The notes: a model not told the origin generated them from the letters alone. Shown: positions 48,569 through 58,470, numbered from the stretch's first letter. The stretch: DNA of 64,000 bases from Pseudomonas pisciculturae (GCF_015461805.1 NZ_JACVZE010000001.1:1158365-1222364); one strand, 5' to 3'. A program made the numbers and translations.

Positions 48569-49444
48569 TCAGCACAGGAAGTTCAGGGCTTCGTCCAGCA
48601 ATAACTCGGGGGCTTCTTCGGCGATGTAATGGCCAGCCGGCAGGGCCTTGCCCCGCACGTCGGTGGCGACTTTCTGCCACTCCTTGAGCGGCTCGAAACA
48701 GCGGCCGACGGTGCCTTCGGCGCCCCACATCACCAGCAACGGCAAGTTGAGGTGGTTGCCGGCGTCGATATCCGCCTGGTCGTGTTCAAGGTCGATGCCG
48801 GCGGCGGCGCGGTAGTCTTCGCAGATACCGGTGGCGGTGCCGGGGAGTTTCAGGCAGCGCAGGTATTCGGCAAACGCTTCGTCGGTGAACGGCTTGAGCC
48901 CGGCGCTGCGGCTGCCCATCACACTGCGCAGGTACAGCTCGGGGTTGCCCTCGATCAAGGCTTCCGGCAACGGCGCCGGGCGGATCAGGAAAAACCAGTG
49001 CCAATAGGCGCGGGCAAAAGCTTCGTCGGTTTGCGCATACATCGACAGAGTGGGGGCGATATCCAGCAGCACCATGCGTTGCAAGGCGGTTGGGTGATCC
49101 AGGGCCAGGCGATGGGCCACGCGGGCACCGCGGTCGTGGGCCAGCACCGAGAAGGTATCGAAGCCCAGAGCGCTCATCAGCTCTACGTTATCGCGGGCCA
49201 TTTCCCGTTTGGAATAGTGCGTGTGATGGTCACTGGCCGGTGGCTTGCTGCTGTCACCGTAACCGCGCAGGTCGGCGGCAACCACGGTGAAGTGCTCGGC
49301 CAACTGTTCGGCGACCTTGTGCCAGATCACGTGGGTTTGCGGGTGCCCGTGCAGCAGAAGCAGGCCGGGCCCCGCGCCACCTTTGCGGTAGCTGATGCTG
49401 ACGCCATTGACGTGGCATTGGTGCTTTTTGAAACCGGCGAACAT
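48569..49444 (-). CDS. fluoroacetate/haloacetate dehalogenase-like alpha/beta hydrolase
   Basis: A 291-residue protein (the frame runs upstream through a REP element to 49726, so ATG 49444 is taken). It has HGHPQTHVIWHKVAEQLAEHF, DLRGYGDSS, a nucleophile in LAHDRGARVAHRLALDHP (Asp-Arg followed by a second Arg, the carboxylate pocket of fluoroacetate dehalogenases), the HW pair in YWHWFFLIRPAPLPE, EDYRAAA with Tyr, and the catalytic His in GHYIAEEAP. This residue set equals that of haloacetate dehalogenases, although epoxide hydrolases share much of it. It precedes the DmlR-like gene on the same strand. Confidence 0.82.
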   Translation of the reverse strand: MFAGFKKHQCHVNGVSISYRKGGAGPGLLLLHGHPQTHVIWHKVAEQLAEHFTVVAADLRGYGDSSKPPASDHHTHYSKREMARDNVELMSALGFDTFSVLAHDRGARVAHRLALDHPTALQRMVLLDIAPTLSMYAQTDEAFARAYWHWFFLIRPAPLPEALIEGNPELYLRSVMGSRSAGLKPFTDEAFAEYLRCLKLPGTATGICEDYRAAAGIDLEHDQADIDAGNHLNLPLLVMWGAEGTVGRCFEPLKEWQKVATDVRGKALPAGHYIAEEAPELLLDEALNFLC

Positions 49445-49584
49445 GGAATGATTCCTTGTGATGGTTGCTTGCATCCTGGAATCACACGATCGCCGGGGCA
49501 AGGGGGAAAGTGTGGAGGGGGTGTTCATGAAGTGTGTTGTAGGTGGCCGGCTTGATATGGCCATTGAGTCGATGAAAATCCAAT

Positions 49585-49671
49585 GTGGGAGCGGGCTTGC
49601 TCGCGAAAGCGGAGTGTCAGCCTGCACATGTGTGACTGATATACCGCTTTCGCGAGCAAGCCCGCTCCCAC
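49585..49671. repeat. REPIN of a second family (GTGGGAGCGGGCTTGCTCGC)
   Basis: Two perfectly inverted arms, GTGGGAGCGGGCTTGCTCGC with GAAAGCGG and their complement, flank a 30-base middle. It differs from the predominant family at several fixed positions. Confidence 0.9.
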
Positions 49672-49697
49672 ATTTGAATAGGTGTAGTCCTTGGAAC

Positions 49698-50159
49698 TCA
49701 GCCCTGCTTGAACATATCTTCGGCACGCTGGCGAATCTGCGCCTCAGTCAAATCTTCCTTATGGGTCGCCAGAAACCATACGTGCCCGAACGGGTCTTTC
49801 AGCGTACCCGAACGGTCGCCGTAGAACTGGTCCTTGGGTTCTGAGATCACGGTACCCCCTGCGGTAATGGCCTGTTTGTACTGCGCGTCCACATCGCTCA
49901 CATAAAGATGGATGCCGACACTGGTGTGGCCGTCACGTGGGCTGCCGAACGCGCTTTCATCGCAAGGTGAGCCGAGCATGATCGGCGAGTCGCCGATGCG
50001 CAGTTCAGCGTGGCCGACCTTGCCGTCGGGCATATCCAGGCGCATGACCTGGACGGCGTTGAAGGCTTGCTTGTAGAACTCGATGGCCTCGGCGGCTTTA
50101 TCGACGCCCAGGTACGGCGTGATGCTGTGGAAGCCCTCGGGGATGGGGTTGACGCTCAT
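49698..50159 (-). CDS. VOC-family (glyoxalase/PhnB-like) protein
   Basis: A 153-residue protein with the paired beta-alpha-beta-beta-beta modules of the vicinal oxygen chelate fold: HSITPYLGVDKAAEAIEFYKQAFNA at the start and FYGDRSGTLKDPFGHVWFLATH at the end, which is typical of PhnB-like proteins. Metal ligands and function are not defined for this subgroup. A single gene, bordered by a REPIN downstream. Confidence 0.87.
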   Translation of the reverse strand: MSVNPIPEGFHSITPYLGVDKAAEAIEFYKQAFNAVQVMRLDMPDGKVGHAELRIGDSPIMLGSPCDESAFGSPRDGHTSVGIHLYVSDVDAQYKQAITAGGTVISEPKDQFYGDRSGTLKDPFGHVWFLATHKEDLTEAQIRQRAEDMFKQG

Positions 50160-50383
50160 TTCGTTCTCCTTGGCGGATGGTTTTGAGGGATGGAGTTTTT
50201 ACTATAGGTCACGTATCGCGTGGCTTACGGCCAACCGACGAGGTGTCCGCCAGGCAACAGTGAACGTGCAGTTTGCTGCGCCACAACCGGACTTTTCCTG
50301 CGTTTAACGGCCAAACAGCGGGCTTCAGGGCTCGGCACAGAAGCTGCAATACCCAAGACAAACCATTCGCCCGAGAGCGTTGT

Positions 50384-51607
50384 ATGTCTGTACTGCCTGT
50401 ATCTGCCCATTTCCCGATCCACACCCCTCGCGCCGAATTGATCCGCGACGAATCCCAGGCCATTGCCGTTGCGCACCGCGTGGCTGCGCTATTGCTGGAG
50501 CAAGACGCCGAACGTGACCGCACGCGCCAGGTGCCCGCCGAGGTGGTGGACCTGTATTCCAACAGTGGCCTGTGGGGCATCAGCGTGCCGCGTGAGTTTG
50601 GTGGGGCGCAGGTGTCCTACGCGGTACTGGCCCAAGTGATTGCGATTATCTCGGCGGCCGATCCGTCCTTGGGGCAGATCCCACAGAATCACTACTGCCT
50701 GCTGGAAGATATCCGCCTGCAAGGTACGCCCGAGCAGCGGGCGCATTTCTTCGGCCTGGCGTTGCAGGGCCATCGTTTTGCCAATGCGCTGTCGGAAACC
50801 GGTGGCAAGCACGTGCAAGACATACAGGCCACTGTCCGTCGCGAAGGTGATGGCTATGTGATCAACGGTCGCAAGGGGTATTGCACGGGGTCGCTGTATG
50901 CACACTGGCTAGCGGTCTTGGCGTTGGATGAACAACAGAACGCCCAGCTTGCCTTTGTACCGCGTGGCACCGAAGGGCTGGTGGTGGTCGACGATTGGGA
51001 CAGCATGGGCCAGCGCACAACGTCTAGTGGCACAGTGATCGCGCAGGACTTGCGGGTGCCTGCGTTCAATCTGTTTCCTACCCACAAATCCTACGATTCG
51101 CCGACCTTGGCTGGCCCTTTCGCACAACTGACTACCGCCGCCATCGACGCCGGCATCGCTCGCGCCGCGCTGCGTGACACCGTGCAGTTTGTGCAGCAAT
51201 TCGCGCGACCGTGGATCGACGCTGGCGTGGAAACAGCCAGTGAAGACCCGCTGACCATTATTCAGGTCGGCGCCCTGGATATCCGCCTGGAAGCCGCCGA
51301 AGCATTGCTGGAACGTGCCGGTTTTGCCCTCGATGCCGCACGCCCGTCGCCCGATGAAGACAACATCGCCCATGCCTCCCTCGCCGTGGCCCGTGCCAAG
51401 GTGCTCACCACCGAAATCGCCATCGAAGCCAGCAACAAACTGTTCGAACTCGGCGGCACCCGGTCGACCTTGAAAAAGCACAACTTCGACCGTCACTGGC
51501 GTAACGCACGGGTTCACACCCTGCACGACCCGGTGCGCTGGAAGTATCACGTGGTCGGCAACTGGTTGCTCAACGGCGTCAAGCCACCGCGCCACGATTG
51601 GTCGTGA
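50384..51607 (+). CDS. sfnB: SfnB-family sulfur-acquisition flavin monooxygenase
   Basis: About 407 residues with an acyl-CoA-dehydrogenase fold but a group-D flavin monooxygenase pattern: VPREFGGAQVSYAVLAQVIAIIS, LSETGGKH, INGRKGYCTGSLYAHWL, and ELGGTRSTLKKHNFDRHWRNARVHTLHDPVRWKYHVVGNW at the C-terminus. This conserved end is shared with DszC/SfnB. It probably uses reduced flavin to oxidise an organosulfur compound during sulfate limitation. ATG 50384 has GAGAG upstream; the longer in-frame start at 50273 is unlikely. It heads sfnB-metI-metQ. Confidence 0.85.
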   Translation: MSVLPVSAHFPIHTPRAELIRDESQAIAVAHRVAALLLEQDAERDRTRQVPAEVVDLYSNSGLWGISVPREFGGAQVSYAVLAQVIAIISAADPSLGQIPQNHYCLLEDIRLQGTPEQRAHFFGLALQGHRFANALSETGGKHVQDIQATVRREGDGYVINGRKGYCTGSLYAHWLAVLALDEQQNAQLAFVPRGTEGLVVVDDWDSMGQRTTSSGTVIAQDLRVPAFNLFPTHKSYDSPTLAGPFAQLTTAAIDAGIARAALRDTVQFVQQFARPWIDAGVETASEDPLTIIQVGALDIRLEAAEALLERAGFALDAARPSPDEDNIAHASLAVARAKVLTTEIAIEASNKLFELGGTRSTLKKHNFDRHWRNARVHTLHDPVRWKYHVVGNWLLNGVKPPRHDWS

Positions 51608-51610
51608 TCG

Positions 51611-52276
51611 ATGGCTGAATTATTCAAGAACATCTACTGGGCCGACATCGGCCAAGCCTGTCTGGAAACCCTGAGCATGCTCGCCGCGGCCCTGGGTTTT
51701 ACGGTGCTGCTGGGGTTGCCTCTGGGGGTGCTGCTGTTTTTGACCGGCAAGCGCCAACTGCACGAGGCGCTGGTGGTGTATCGGCTGCTGTCGGTGGTGG
51801 TGAACGTGCTGCGCTCGCTGCCGTTCATCATCCTGCTGATTGTGTTGATCCCGTTGACCACCTTGCTGGTGGGCACTTCTCTTGGCGTGCCGGGCACTAT
51901 CCCGCCGCTGGTGGTGGGGTGCACGCCGTTCTTTGCGCGGCTGGTGGAAACCGCACTGCGTGAAGTGGATCGCGGAGTGGTCGAGGCCACCCAATCGATG
52001 GGCGCCAGCACCTGGCAGGTGATCCGCCATACGCTGCTGCCGGAAGCCAGGGGCGGGCTGCTGGCGGCGGTGACCGTGACCGCCATTGTGCTGGTGGACT
52101 ACACGGCCATGGCCGGGGTGATCGGTGGCGGGGGCCTGGGAGACCTGGCGATTCGCTACGGCTACCAGCGGTTCCAGACCGATGTGATGGTGGTGACCGT
52201 GGTGCTGCTGTTGGTGCTGGTGCAGGCCTTGCAGATGACCGGTGACCGTTTGGTGGCGCGTTACAGCCGCCGTTGA
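51611..52276 (+). CDS. methionine-type ABC permease (MetI-like)
   Basis: A 221-residue protein with five or six membrane segments and the EAA loop VEATQSMGASTWQVIRHTLLPEARGG, of the MetI family that imports methionine or its analogues. It starts 3 bases after the sfnB stop, so it is cotranscribed. A MetN-type ATPase gene is not present beside it. Confidence 0.9.
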   Translation: MAELFKNIYWADIGQACLETLSMLAAALGFTVLLGLPLGVLLFLTGKRQLHEALVVYRLLSVVVNVLRSLPFIILLIVLIPLTTLLVGTSLGVPGTIPPLVVGCTPFFARLVETALREVDRGVVEATQSMGASTWQVIRHTLLPEARGGLLAAVTVTAIVLVDYTAMAGVIGGGGLGDLAIRYGYQRFQTDVMVVTVVLLLVLVQALQMTGDRLVARYSRR

Positions 52277-52305
52277 TTCCTATAACAACTGCCTTCGGAG
52301 CATGT

Positions 52306-53076
52306 ATGAAAAAGTCCCTGGCCATCTTGGCTGCTGTCCTGTCGTTCAATGCCATCGCCAATGAAAAGTTGGTGGTGGGTGCCACACCCGTGCCTCACGC
52401 TGAAATCCTCGAGTTCGTCAAACCGGTACTGGCCAAGGAAGGGGTGGACTTGCAGATCAAAGTCTTCACTGACTTTATCCAGCCCAACCAGCAACTGGCG
52501 CTGAAGAATATCGACGCCAACTACTACCAGTACCGGCCATTCCTGGATGACTACAACAAGACCCGCCACACCGACCTGGTGCCGGTGGTGGGTGTGCATA
52601 TCGAGCCGTTCGGCGCCTACTCGACGCGCATCAAGAACCTCTCGGAGTTGAAGGACGGTGCCACCGTGTCGATCCCCAACGACCCGGTCAATACCGGCCG
52701 TGCCCTGGTGCTGCTGGATGAAGCCGGGCTGATCAAGCTCAAAGACCCGAGCAACACCCTCAGCACCCCACGGGATATCGCGGACAACCCCAAACACCTG
52801 AAAATCCGCGAACTTGAAGGCGCCTTGCTGGCGCGCTCGGTCAGCCAAGTGGATTTGGCGTTTGTGTTTGCCAACTACGCGCTGGAAGCGGGGATTGATA
52901 CCAACAGCGCGTTGATTGTGGAGAAGGGCACGTCGCTGTACGTCGAGTACCTGGTGGCACGGCCGGACAACATCAACGACCCGCGTATCCAGAAGCTGGC
53001 CAAGGCGTTGAATTCGGACGAAGTTCGCCAGTTCATTCTGACGCGCTACAAGGGCCAGATTGCTCCCGGTTTCTAA
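52306..53076 (+). CDS. methionine-type ABC substrate-binding protein (MetQ-like)
   Basis: A 256-residue NlpA/MetQ family protein: signal peptide MKKSLAILAAVLSFNAIA, then VGATPVPHAEILEFVKPVLAKEG and NIDANYYQYRPFLDDYNKT. Unlike lipoprotein MetQ proteins there is no lipobox Cys near residue 20, so it appears to be soluble periplasmic. ATG 52306 follows GGAG. The solute could be methionine, methionine sulfoxide or another sulfur compound. Confidence 0.88.
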   Translation: MKKSLAILAAVLSFNAIANEKLVVGATPVPHAEILEFVKPVLAKEGVDLQIKVFTDFIQPNQQLALKNIDANYYQYRPFLDDYNKTRHTDLVPVVGVHIEPFGAYSTRIKNLSELKDGATVSIPNDPVNTGRALVLLDEAGLIKLKDPSNTLSTPRDIADNPKHLKIRELEGALLARSVSQVDLAFVFANYALEAGIDTNSALIVEKGTSLYVEYLVARPDNINDPRIQKLAKALNSDEVRQFILTRYKGQIAPGF

Positions 53077-53094
53077 GAGCGACAAAGTTCAAAT

Positions 53095-53120
53095 GTGGGA
53101 CCCGACAAGCCAGCTCCCAC
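53095..53120. repeat. degenerate REP palindrome
   Basis: GTGGGACCCGACAAGCCAGCTCCCAC keeps the outer GTGGGA/TCCCAC ends but has a mutated interior (split GTGGGACCCG, ACAAGCCAGCTCCCAC). It lies between the metQ-like and soxR genes. Confidence 0.6.
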
Positions 53121-53138
53121 ATTGATCGGGTTCTCAGT

Positions 53139-53588
53139 TCAGGATTGTGCGGTGGGCTCCAGCAACTGAGCCCCCGGCCCACGCTCCCCCAACTGATCAT
53201 CCTGATTACGCAATGGGCACGCCTCCATCGACAAACACCCACAGCCAATACAGCCATTGAGCTTGTCCCGCAGCAGCAACAATTTGTTGATGCGCTCATC
53301 CAGATCTTCGCGCCACAACGCTGACAAACGCTCCCAGTCCTTGGCCGTCGGCGTACGCCCATCCGGCAGCGCCTGCAATGCCTCGCCAATGGTGGCCAAT
53401 GGAATGCCCAAGCGCTGAGCAATCTTGATCACCACTACCCGCCGTAACACATCCCGTGGATAACGCCGCTGATTGCCCGCATTGCGATTGCTTTTGATCA
53501 GCCCCTTGGTCTCGTAGAAATGCAGGGCTGTGACCGCCACGCCGCTGCGGGCCGCCAATTGACCGACGGTGAGTTCTTTGTTGAGCAT
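53139..53588 (-). CDS. soxR: redox-sensitive regulator SoxR
   Basis: A 149-residue MerR-family protein: winged HTH ([24 protein letters not shown]), a dimerisation helix, and the [2Fe-2S] motif [12 protein letters not shown] (Cys113, 116, 118 and 124, spacing C-X2-C-X-C-X5-C). Oxidation of the cluster by redox-cycling agents activates transcription. In Pseudomonas it controls a few efflux and redox genes directly without SoxS. It is divergent from an ABM-domain gene whose promoter has a SoxR box at 53608-53638. Confidence 0.95.
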   Translation of the reverse strand: MLNKELTVGQLAARSGVAVTALHFYETKGLIKSNRNAGNQRRYPRDVLRRVVVIKIAQRLGIPLATIGEALQALPDGRTPTAKDWERLSALWREDLDERINKLLLLRDKLNGCIGCGCLSMEACPLRNQDDQLGERGPGAQLLEPTAQS

Positions 53589-53607
53589 GAAAACTCCAAA
53601 ACAACGC

Positions 53608-53638
53608 TTGACCTTGACTTAACTAGAGGTTTTACCCT
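53608..53638 (+). promoter_or_regulatory. SoxR box and overspaced promoter
   Basis: TTGACC (-35, 53608-53613) and TACCCT (-10, 53633-53638) are separated by 19 bases, the over-long spacing of MerR-family promoters. Between them lies CCTTGACTTAACTAGAGG, an imperfect dyad of the known CCTCAAGTTAACTTGAGG form. It faces the ABM gene at 53688. Confidence 0.85.
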
Positions 53639-53687
53639 GCGTGGCATCGAATCGCAAGATTCTGCCTACATAGAAAGGGGAGTGTTC

Positions 53688-54041
53688 ATGCAGGTATCAG
53701 AGAAGAGTCGCAGTTTCACTCAACTGATCGAATTCCAGATCGAGCCCCAGCAGCAATTCGCCCTGGTGGCGGCGCTGTCGATTCAAAGCGAGCGACTGGC
53801 GCTGGGCCATGGTGGTTTCTTGAGTGCGAGCGTGCAGGTCAGCGAAGACGGGCGACGAGTGCTTAATTACCTGCAATGGCAGTCTCGCGAGGATGGCGAG
53901 GCAGCGTTCAGGCGCTTTGAGCAGGGCGAGGAAGATTTCTGGACGTTGATTCGCACCCACCAGGCCACTGCCGTGACCTTCGGTTCGTTCCAGGTGCTGC
54001 GCAGTTTCGAGCGCAGCCATGACAACGCGTTGCACTGTCGC

Positions 54042-54053
<12 letters not shown>
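53688..54053 (+). CDS. ABM-domain (antibiotic biosynthesis monooxygenase) protein
   Basis: A 121-residue protein of the ferredoxin-like ABM fold (LIEFQIEPQQQFALVAALSIQS, VLNYLQWQSREDGEAAFRRF). Such proteins act as quinol or quinone-related monooxygenases or degrade small aromatic or haem-like molecules. ATG 53688 has AAAGGGGAG upstream. It is divergent from soxR and its promoter carries a SoxR box, so it is probably induced by redox-cycling compounds. The 3' end meets the convergent sfnR gene. Confidence 0.83.
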
Positions 54054-55145
<1,092 letters not shown>

Positions 55146-55157
55146 GGGCACCTCTTC

Positions 55158-56345
55158 TTATGAGTAAAACGTTGGGATCGGCAGGGACTGGTTCAACGCC
55201 CAATCCCCCAGTTCGTGAAGTTTGTAGTCCACCGGGTCGTGCAGGGTTTGCGTGCGCAAATTGCGCCAGTGCCGGTCCAGGCGCAGCGAGGCGTGGGTGG
55301 AGCGTGCGCCGGTGACTTCGAACAGGCGGCTGCACAGGTCCAGGCCCTCGCGCGTGGCGGCGACCTTCGCAGTGGCGATGGCGATCGCCAGTTGGCCGCG
55401 TTCGTGCTCACTCAGTGCGGGGCCTTTGGCCCAGGCCTGGTCGAGCAACTCGGCGGCACGCTCTACCAATAGACGCACGCCTTCCAAGGCCACCCAGAAC
55501 TCGCCGTAGTGATGCAGCACGTAAGGGTCGTTGCGCACCTCGATGGAGGAGGATTTATGCCAGGCGCGGGTTTCGGTCAGGGTGTAGTTGCGGGCTTCTT
55601 CAAAGGCGCCTTCGGCAATTCCGAGAAACATATGGGTAAAGGTCAATTGCGCGATCAGCGGGCGCAGGCAGGCAAACGGTGTGCTCAGCGGGCCGGGATC
55701 GAGCAGCAACTCCGATTCCTCGACGCGCACCCGTTCGAAGCTGGCGCTGCCGCTGTCGGTCTGGCGCTGGCCGATATTGTTCCAGTCGTTGTGCAGGGTA
55801 ATGCCGCTGCGGCCACTGGGGATCGCGGCGATCAACAGTTTGCCGCCGGCGGTTTCATCCACTGCCGAAGCGATCAGCATCTCCGAGTCGCTGGCGCCGG
55901 AGCAGAAGCTCTTCTTGCCCGAGAACTCGCGCCAGCCGCCAAAATCCTTGACCACGGTGCGTGTGTCCAGCGGGTTAAGGGCGTTGCCCCAGAACCAATT
56001 CTTGCGTGCGGTTTGTTCGAACCAGGGTTGCCATTGGTCCGGGCGCGAAAACAGGCGCACGGTGGCGAGCATCAGGTGATGAAAACCGAAGACGTGGGCG
56101 ATGGAGCTATCGACCTTGGCGAACTCACGCACGATGCCGAGGGTATCGCTCCAGCGTGCGCCGAGGCCGCCGTATTGGGTGGGAATACTCAGGGCCAGCA
56201 GGCCACTTTGGCGCAGGGCGTCACGTTCGGCTTTTGGCGTGCCACCGCGCTCGTCGCGCTCGACAGCGGTGAGGGCGAATTCGGCGGCCAGTAGTTTTGC
56301 GGTCTGCAAGGGGGAGGGCAGGACGCTGTGGGGTTTGGCTGTCAC
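55158..56345 (-). CDS. msuC: FMNH2-dependent methanesulfinate monooxygenase MsuC
   Basis: A 395-residue protein of the acyl-CoA-dehydrogenase-fold flavin monooxygenases: SIPTQYGGLGARWSDTLGIV, FSGKKSFCSGASDSEML, and the C-terminal TGARSTHASLRLDRHWRNLRTQTLHDPVDYKLHELGDW (long conserved end). The order sfnR-msuC-msuD-msuE matches P. aeruginosa, where MsuC oxidises methanesulfinate to methanesulfonate. GTG 56345 has GAGGAAC upstream. It could be mistaken for SfnB; the context favours MsuC. Confidence 0.85.
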   Translation of the reverse strand: MTAKPHSVLPSPLQTAKLLAAEFALTAVERDERGGTPKAERDALRQSGLLALSIPTQYGGLGARWSDTLGIVREFAKVDSSIAHVFGFHHLMLATVRLFSRPDQWQPWFEQTARKNWFWGNALNPLDTRTVVKDFGGWREFSGKKSFCSGASDSEMLIASAVDETAGGKLLIAAIPSGRSGITLHNDWNNIGQRQTDSGSASFERVRVEESELLLDPGPLSTPFACLRPLIAQLTFTHMFLGIAEGAFEEARNYTLTETRAWHKSSSIEVRNDPYVLHHYGEFWVALEGVRLLVERAAELLDQAWAKGPALSEHERGQLAIAIATAKVAATREGLDLCSRLFEVTGARSTHASLRLDRHWRNLRTQTLHDPVDYKLHELGDWALNQSLPIPTFYS

Positions 56346-56408
56346 GCGATGTTCCTCAATAAAAAGGTCAAAAGCCGAGCGCTATCTGATGGGTGATCAA
56401 GATCAAGT

Positions 56409-56508
56409 GTGGGAGCTGGCTTGCCTGCGATGGCTTCACCCCGGTGTTACTGAAGCACCGAGTCGCCTGCATCGCGGGCAAGTCGAATTGTCGCACCGCC
56501 GCTCCCAC
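56409..56508. repeat. REPIN of a third family (GTGGGAGCTGGCTTGCCTGC)
   Basis: The left arm GTGGGAGCTGGCTTGCCTGCGATGG and a right arm CATCGCGGGCAAGTCGAA...GCTCCCAC are separated by a hairpin middle (both quoted in part). The right arm carries an 18-base insertion-like stretch before its terminal GCTCCCAC. Confidence 0.8.
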
Positions 56509-56529
56509 ATAAAGCAGTTATCAGCGCAT

Positions 56530-57669
56530 TCAGGATTTATTCGGCAATACATCGTTGGCAATCATTTCGCCAAACGGGCCGGTGAGGTTGGTGATGCCAC
56601 GGCCGGCAAGGCTGGCATACGGCTCCGGCAGCAGCGGGAACACCAGTTCGGCAAACCGATACGCCTCCTCCAAATGTGGGTAGCCAGAGAAGATGAAGCT
56701 CTCGATCCCCAAGTCGGCGTACTCCTTGATGCGCTCCGCCACTTGTTGCGGGTTGCCCACTAGTGCGGTACCAGCACCGCCACGTACCAGACCTACGCCA
56801 GCCCACAGATTGGGGGCGATTTCCAGGTTGTCGCGACGCCCGTCGTGCAGGGCGGCCATGCGGCGCTGGCCTTCGGAATCAAAACGCGAGAAAGATTTTT
56901 GCGCTGCGGCGATGGTGTCGTCGCTGATGTGTTCGATCAATTTGTCGGCAGCTTTCCAGGCGTCTTCTTCGGTTTCGCGCACGATCACATGCAAGCGGAT
57001 ACCGAACTTCACGGTTCGACCGTGGCGGGCGGCGCGTTCACGCACGTCTGCCAGTTTTTCGGCGACGGCGGCGGGTGGCTCGCCCCAGGTCAGGTAGACG
57101 TCCACTTGTTCAGCGGCGAGGTCGTGGGCGGCGTCGGAAGAACCGCCGAAATACAGTGGCGGATAAGGCTTCTGCACGGGTGGGTAAAGGGCCTTGGCAT
57201 TTTGTACGCGCAGGTGCTTGCCTTCGAAATCTACCGATTCGCCCTGCAACACACGGCGCCAGATCTTGAGAAATTCGTCCGAGACTTCGTAGCGCTCGCT
57301 GTGGTCGAGGAAGCTGCCGTCGCCCCGGTTTTCATCGGGGTCGCCGCCGGTCACCACGTTGATCAGCAAGCGGCCATTGGACAGGCGATCCAGGGTGGCC
57401 GCCATGCGTGCCGACACCGTGGGCGAGATGATGCCTGGCCGAATCGCCACCAGATAGCGCAGGCGCTCGGTTAGCGGTACCAGGGCCGAGGCGATGACCC
57501 AGGAGTCTTCGCACGAGCGCCCGGTAGGAATCAACACGCCGTAGTAGCCCAGGCTGTCAGCCGCCTGGGCGACTTGCTTCAGATAATTGAGGGTGACCGG
57601 TCGCGCCCCTTGGGTGGTGCCCAGGTAATGACCGTCGCCATGGGTTGGCAGAAACCAGAAAACATCCAT
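56530..57669 (-). CDS. msuD: FMNH2-dependent methanesulfonate monooxygenase MsuD
   Basis: A 379-residue member of the bacterial luciferase/SsuD family: [74 protein letters not shown] and [19 protein letters not shown]. These enzymes use FMNH2 and O2 to desulfonate alkanesulfonates to sulfite and an aldehyde. Placed between msuC and msuE, it corresponds to MsuD, which acts on methanesulfonate. It is the same length as SsuD (about 380), so SsuD activity on longer sulfonates cannot be ruled out from sequence alone. Confidence 0.92.
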   Translation of the reverse strand: MDVFWFLPTHGDGHYLGTTQGARPVTLNYLKQVAQAADSLGYYGVLIPTGRSCEDSWVIASALVPLTERLRYLVAIRPGIISPTVSARMAATLDRLSNGRLLINVVTGGDPDENRGDGSFLDHSERYEVSDEFLKIWRRVLQGESVDFEGKHLRVQNAKALYPPVQKPYPPLYFGGSSDAAHDLAAEQVDVYLTWGEPPAAVAEKLADVRERAARHGRTVKFGIRLHVIVRETEEDAWKAADKLIEHISDDTIAAAQKSFSRFDSEGQRRMAALHDGRRDNLEIAPNLWAGVGLVRGGAGTALVGNPQQVAERIKEYADLGIESFIFSGYPHLEEAYRFAELVFPLLPEPYASLAGRGITNLTGPFGEMIANDVLPNKS

Positions 57670-57678
57670 GACAAATCC

Positions 57679-58242
57679 TTATGCGATTTTCAGCAGAGAA
57701 GGGGAGTGCGCAGTAAACAAAGGTGCTGCGCGTTCTGCCGCCAGTTGAATACGGGCTTTCAATAAGTCGTTGGTTATTTGGTAGTCGGTGAAGTCGGCTT
57801 CGGTGGCATATACGCCGATCGGCAAGGTCAAGGCCTGGAAGAAGCTGAACAGCGGGCGCAGTTGGTGATCGAGCACCAGCGCATGGCGCTCGCTGCCACC
57901 GGTGGCGGCCAGCAGCACCGGCGTATTGATCAGCGCGTTCAGGCCAACCAGGTCAAACAGGTGCTTGAGCAGCCCAGGGTAGGAGCCGCGATACACCGGG
58001 GCGGCGACGATCAGCAGGTCGGCCTGTTCAATGGCCAACAGTTGGGTTTCGACGTCGGCGGGCAGTTCATCACGGGACAGTGCACCGCCGAGTGGCCGTG
58101 CGATGTCGCCCAGTTCGATCAATGTGGTCTGGATCGGCAGCAATGTAGCCAACTCGGCCAGAATCGCCTGGGTCAGCACCAAGGTATGGGACGGGCGCCA
58201 GGTTCCGCCGGAGAGGGCAACGACATTCAGGGGACGGGTCAT
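57679..58242 (-). CDS. msuE: NADH-dependent FMN reductase MsuE
   Basis: A 187-residue flavodoxin-fold FMN reductase: VALSGGTWRPSHTLVLTQAIL (phosphate loop), DLLIVAAPVYRGSYPGLLKHLFDLV and TGGSERHALVLDHQLRPLFSFF. It supplies FMNH2 to MsuD and MsuC. ATG 58242 is chosen because AAGGAACTGTTC precedes it; the open frame extends to 58299. It is the first gene of the msuEDC-sfnR operon, with a promoter at 58436-58464 about 190 bases upstream. Confidence 0.9.
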   Translation of the reverse strand: MTRPLNVVALSGGTWRPSHTLVLTQAILAELATLLPIQTTLIELGDIARPLGGALSRDELPADVETQLLAIEQADLLIVAAPVYRGSYPGLLKHLFDLVGLNALINTPVLLAATGGSERHALVLDHQLRPLFSFFQALTLPIGVYATEADFTDYQITNDLLKARIQLAAERAAPLFTAHSPSLLKIA

Positions 58243-58435
58243 GAACAGTTCCTTTTTCAACAGTGGTTCGTAGCAGGTGTTGAGCAAGAGCTGTACCAAC
58301 GGGTGCAGGCCTTGAACGGCGTGAGTTGCAGGCTCACTGCTGAAAAATTCGGCTGTTGTCTGCCTGGTTATTTGTTGAATGACTGTTGCTTGGGCAACAG
58401 TTGCGTGGTGAACAGTGTGGGTTCGTGTGAAGCCA

Positions 58436-58464
58436 TTTATAGAGGGTTCTTTTTATTCCGTAAA
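58436..58464 (-). promoter_or_regulatory. candidate sigma-70 promoter of msuEDC-sfnR
   Basis: On the minus strand, TTTACG (58464-58459), a 17-base spacer, then TATAAA (58441-58436). The -35 is imperfect, as expected for an activator-dependent promoter. Confidence 0.55.
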
Positions 58465-58470
58465 CGAACG

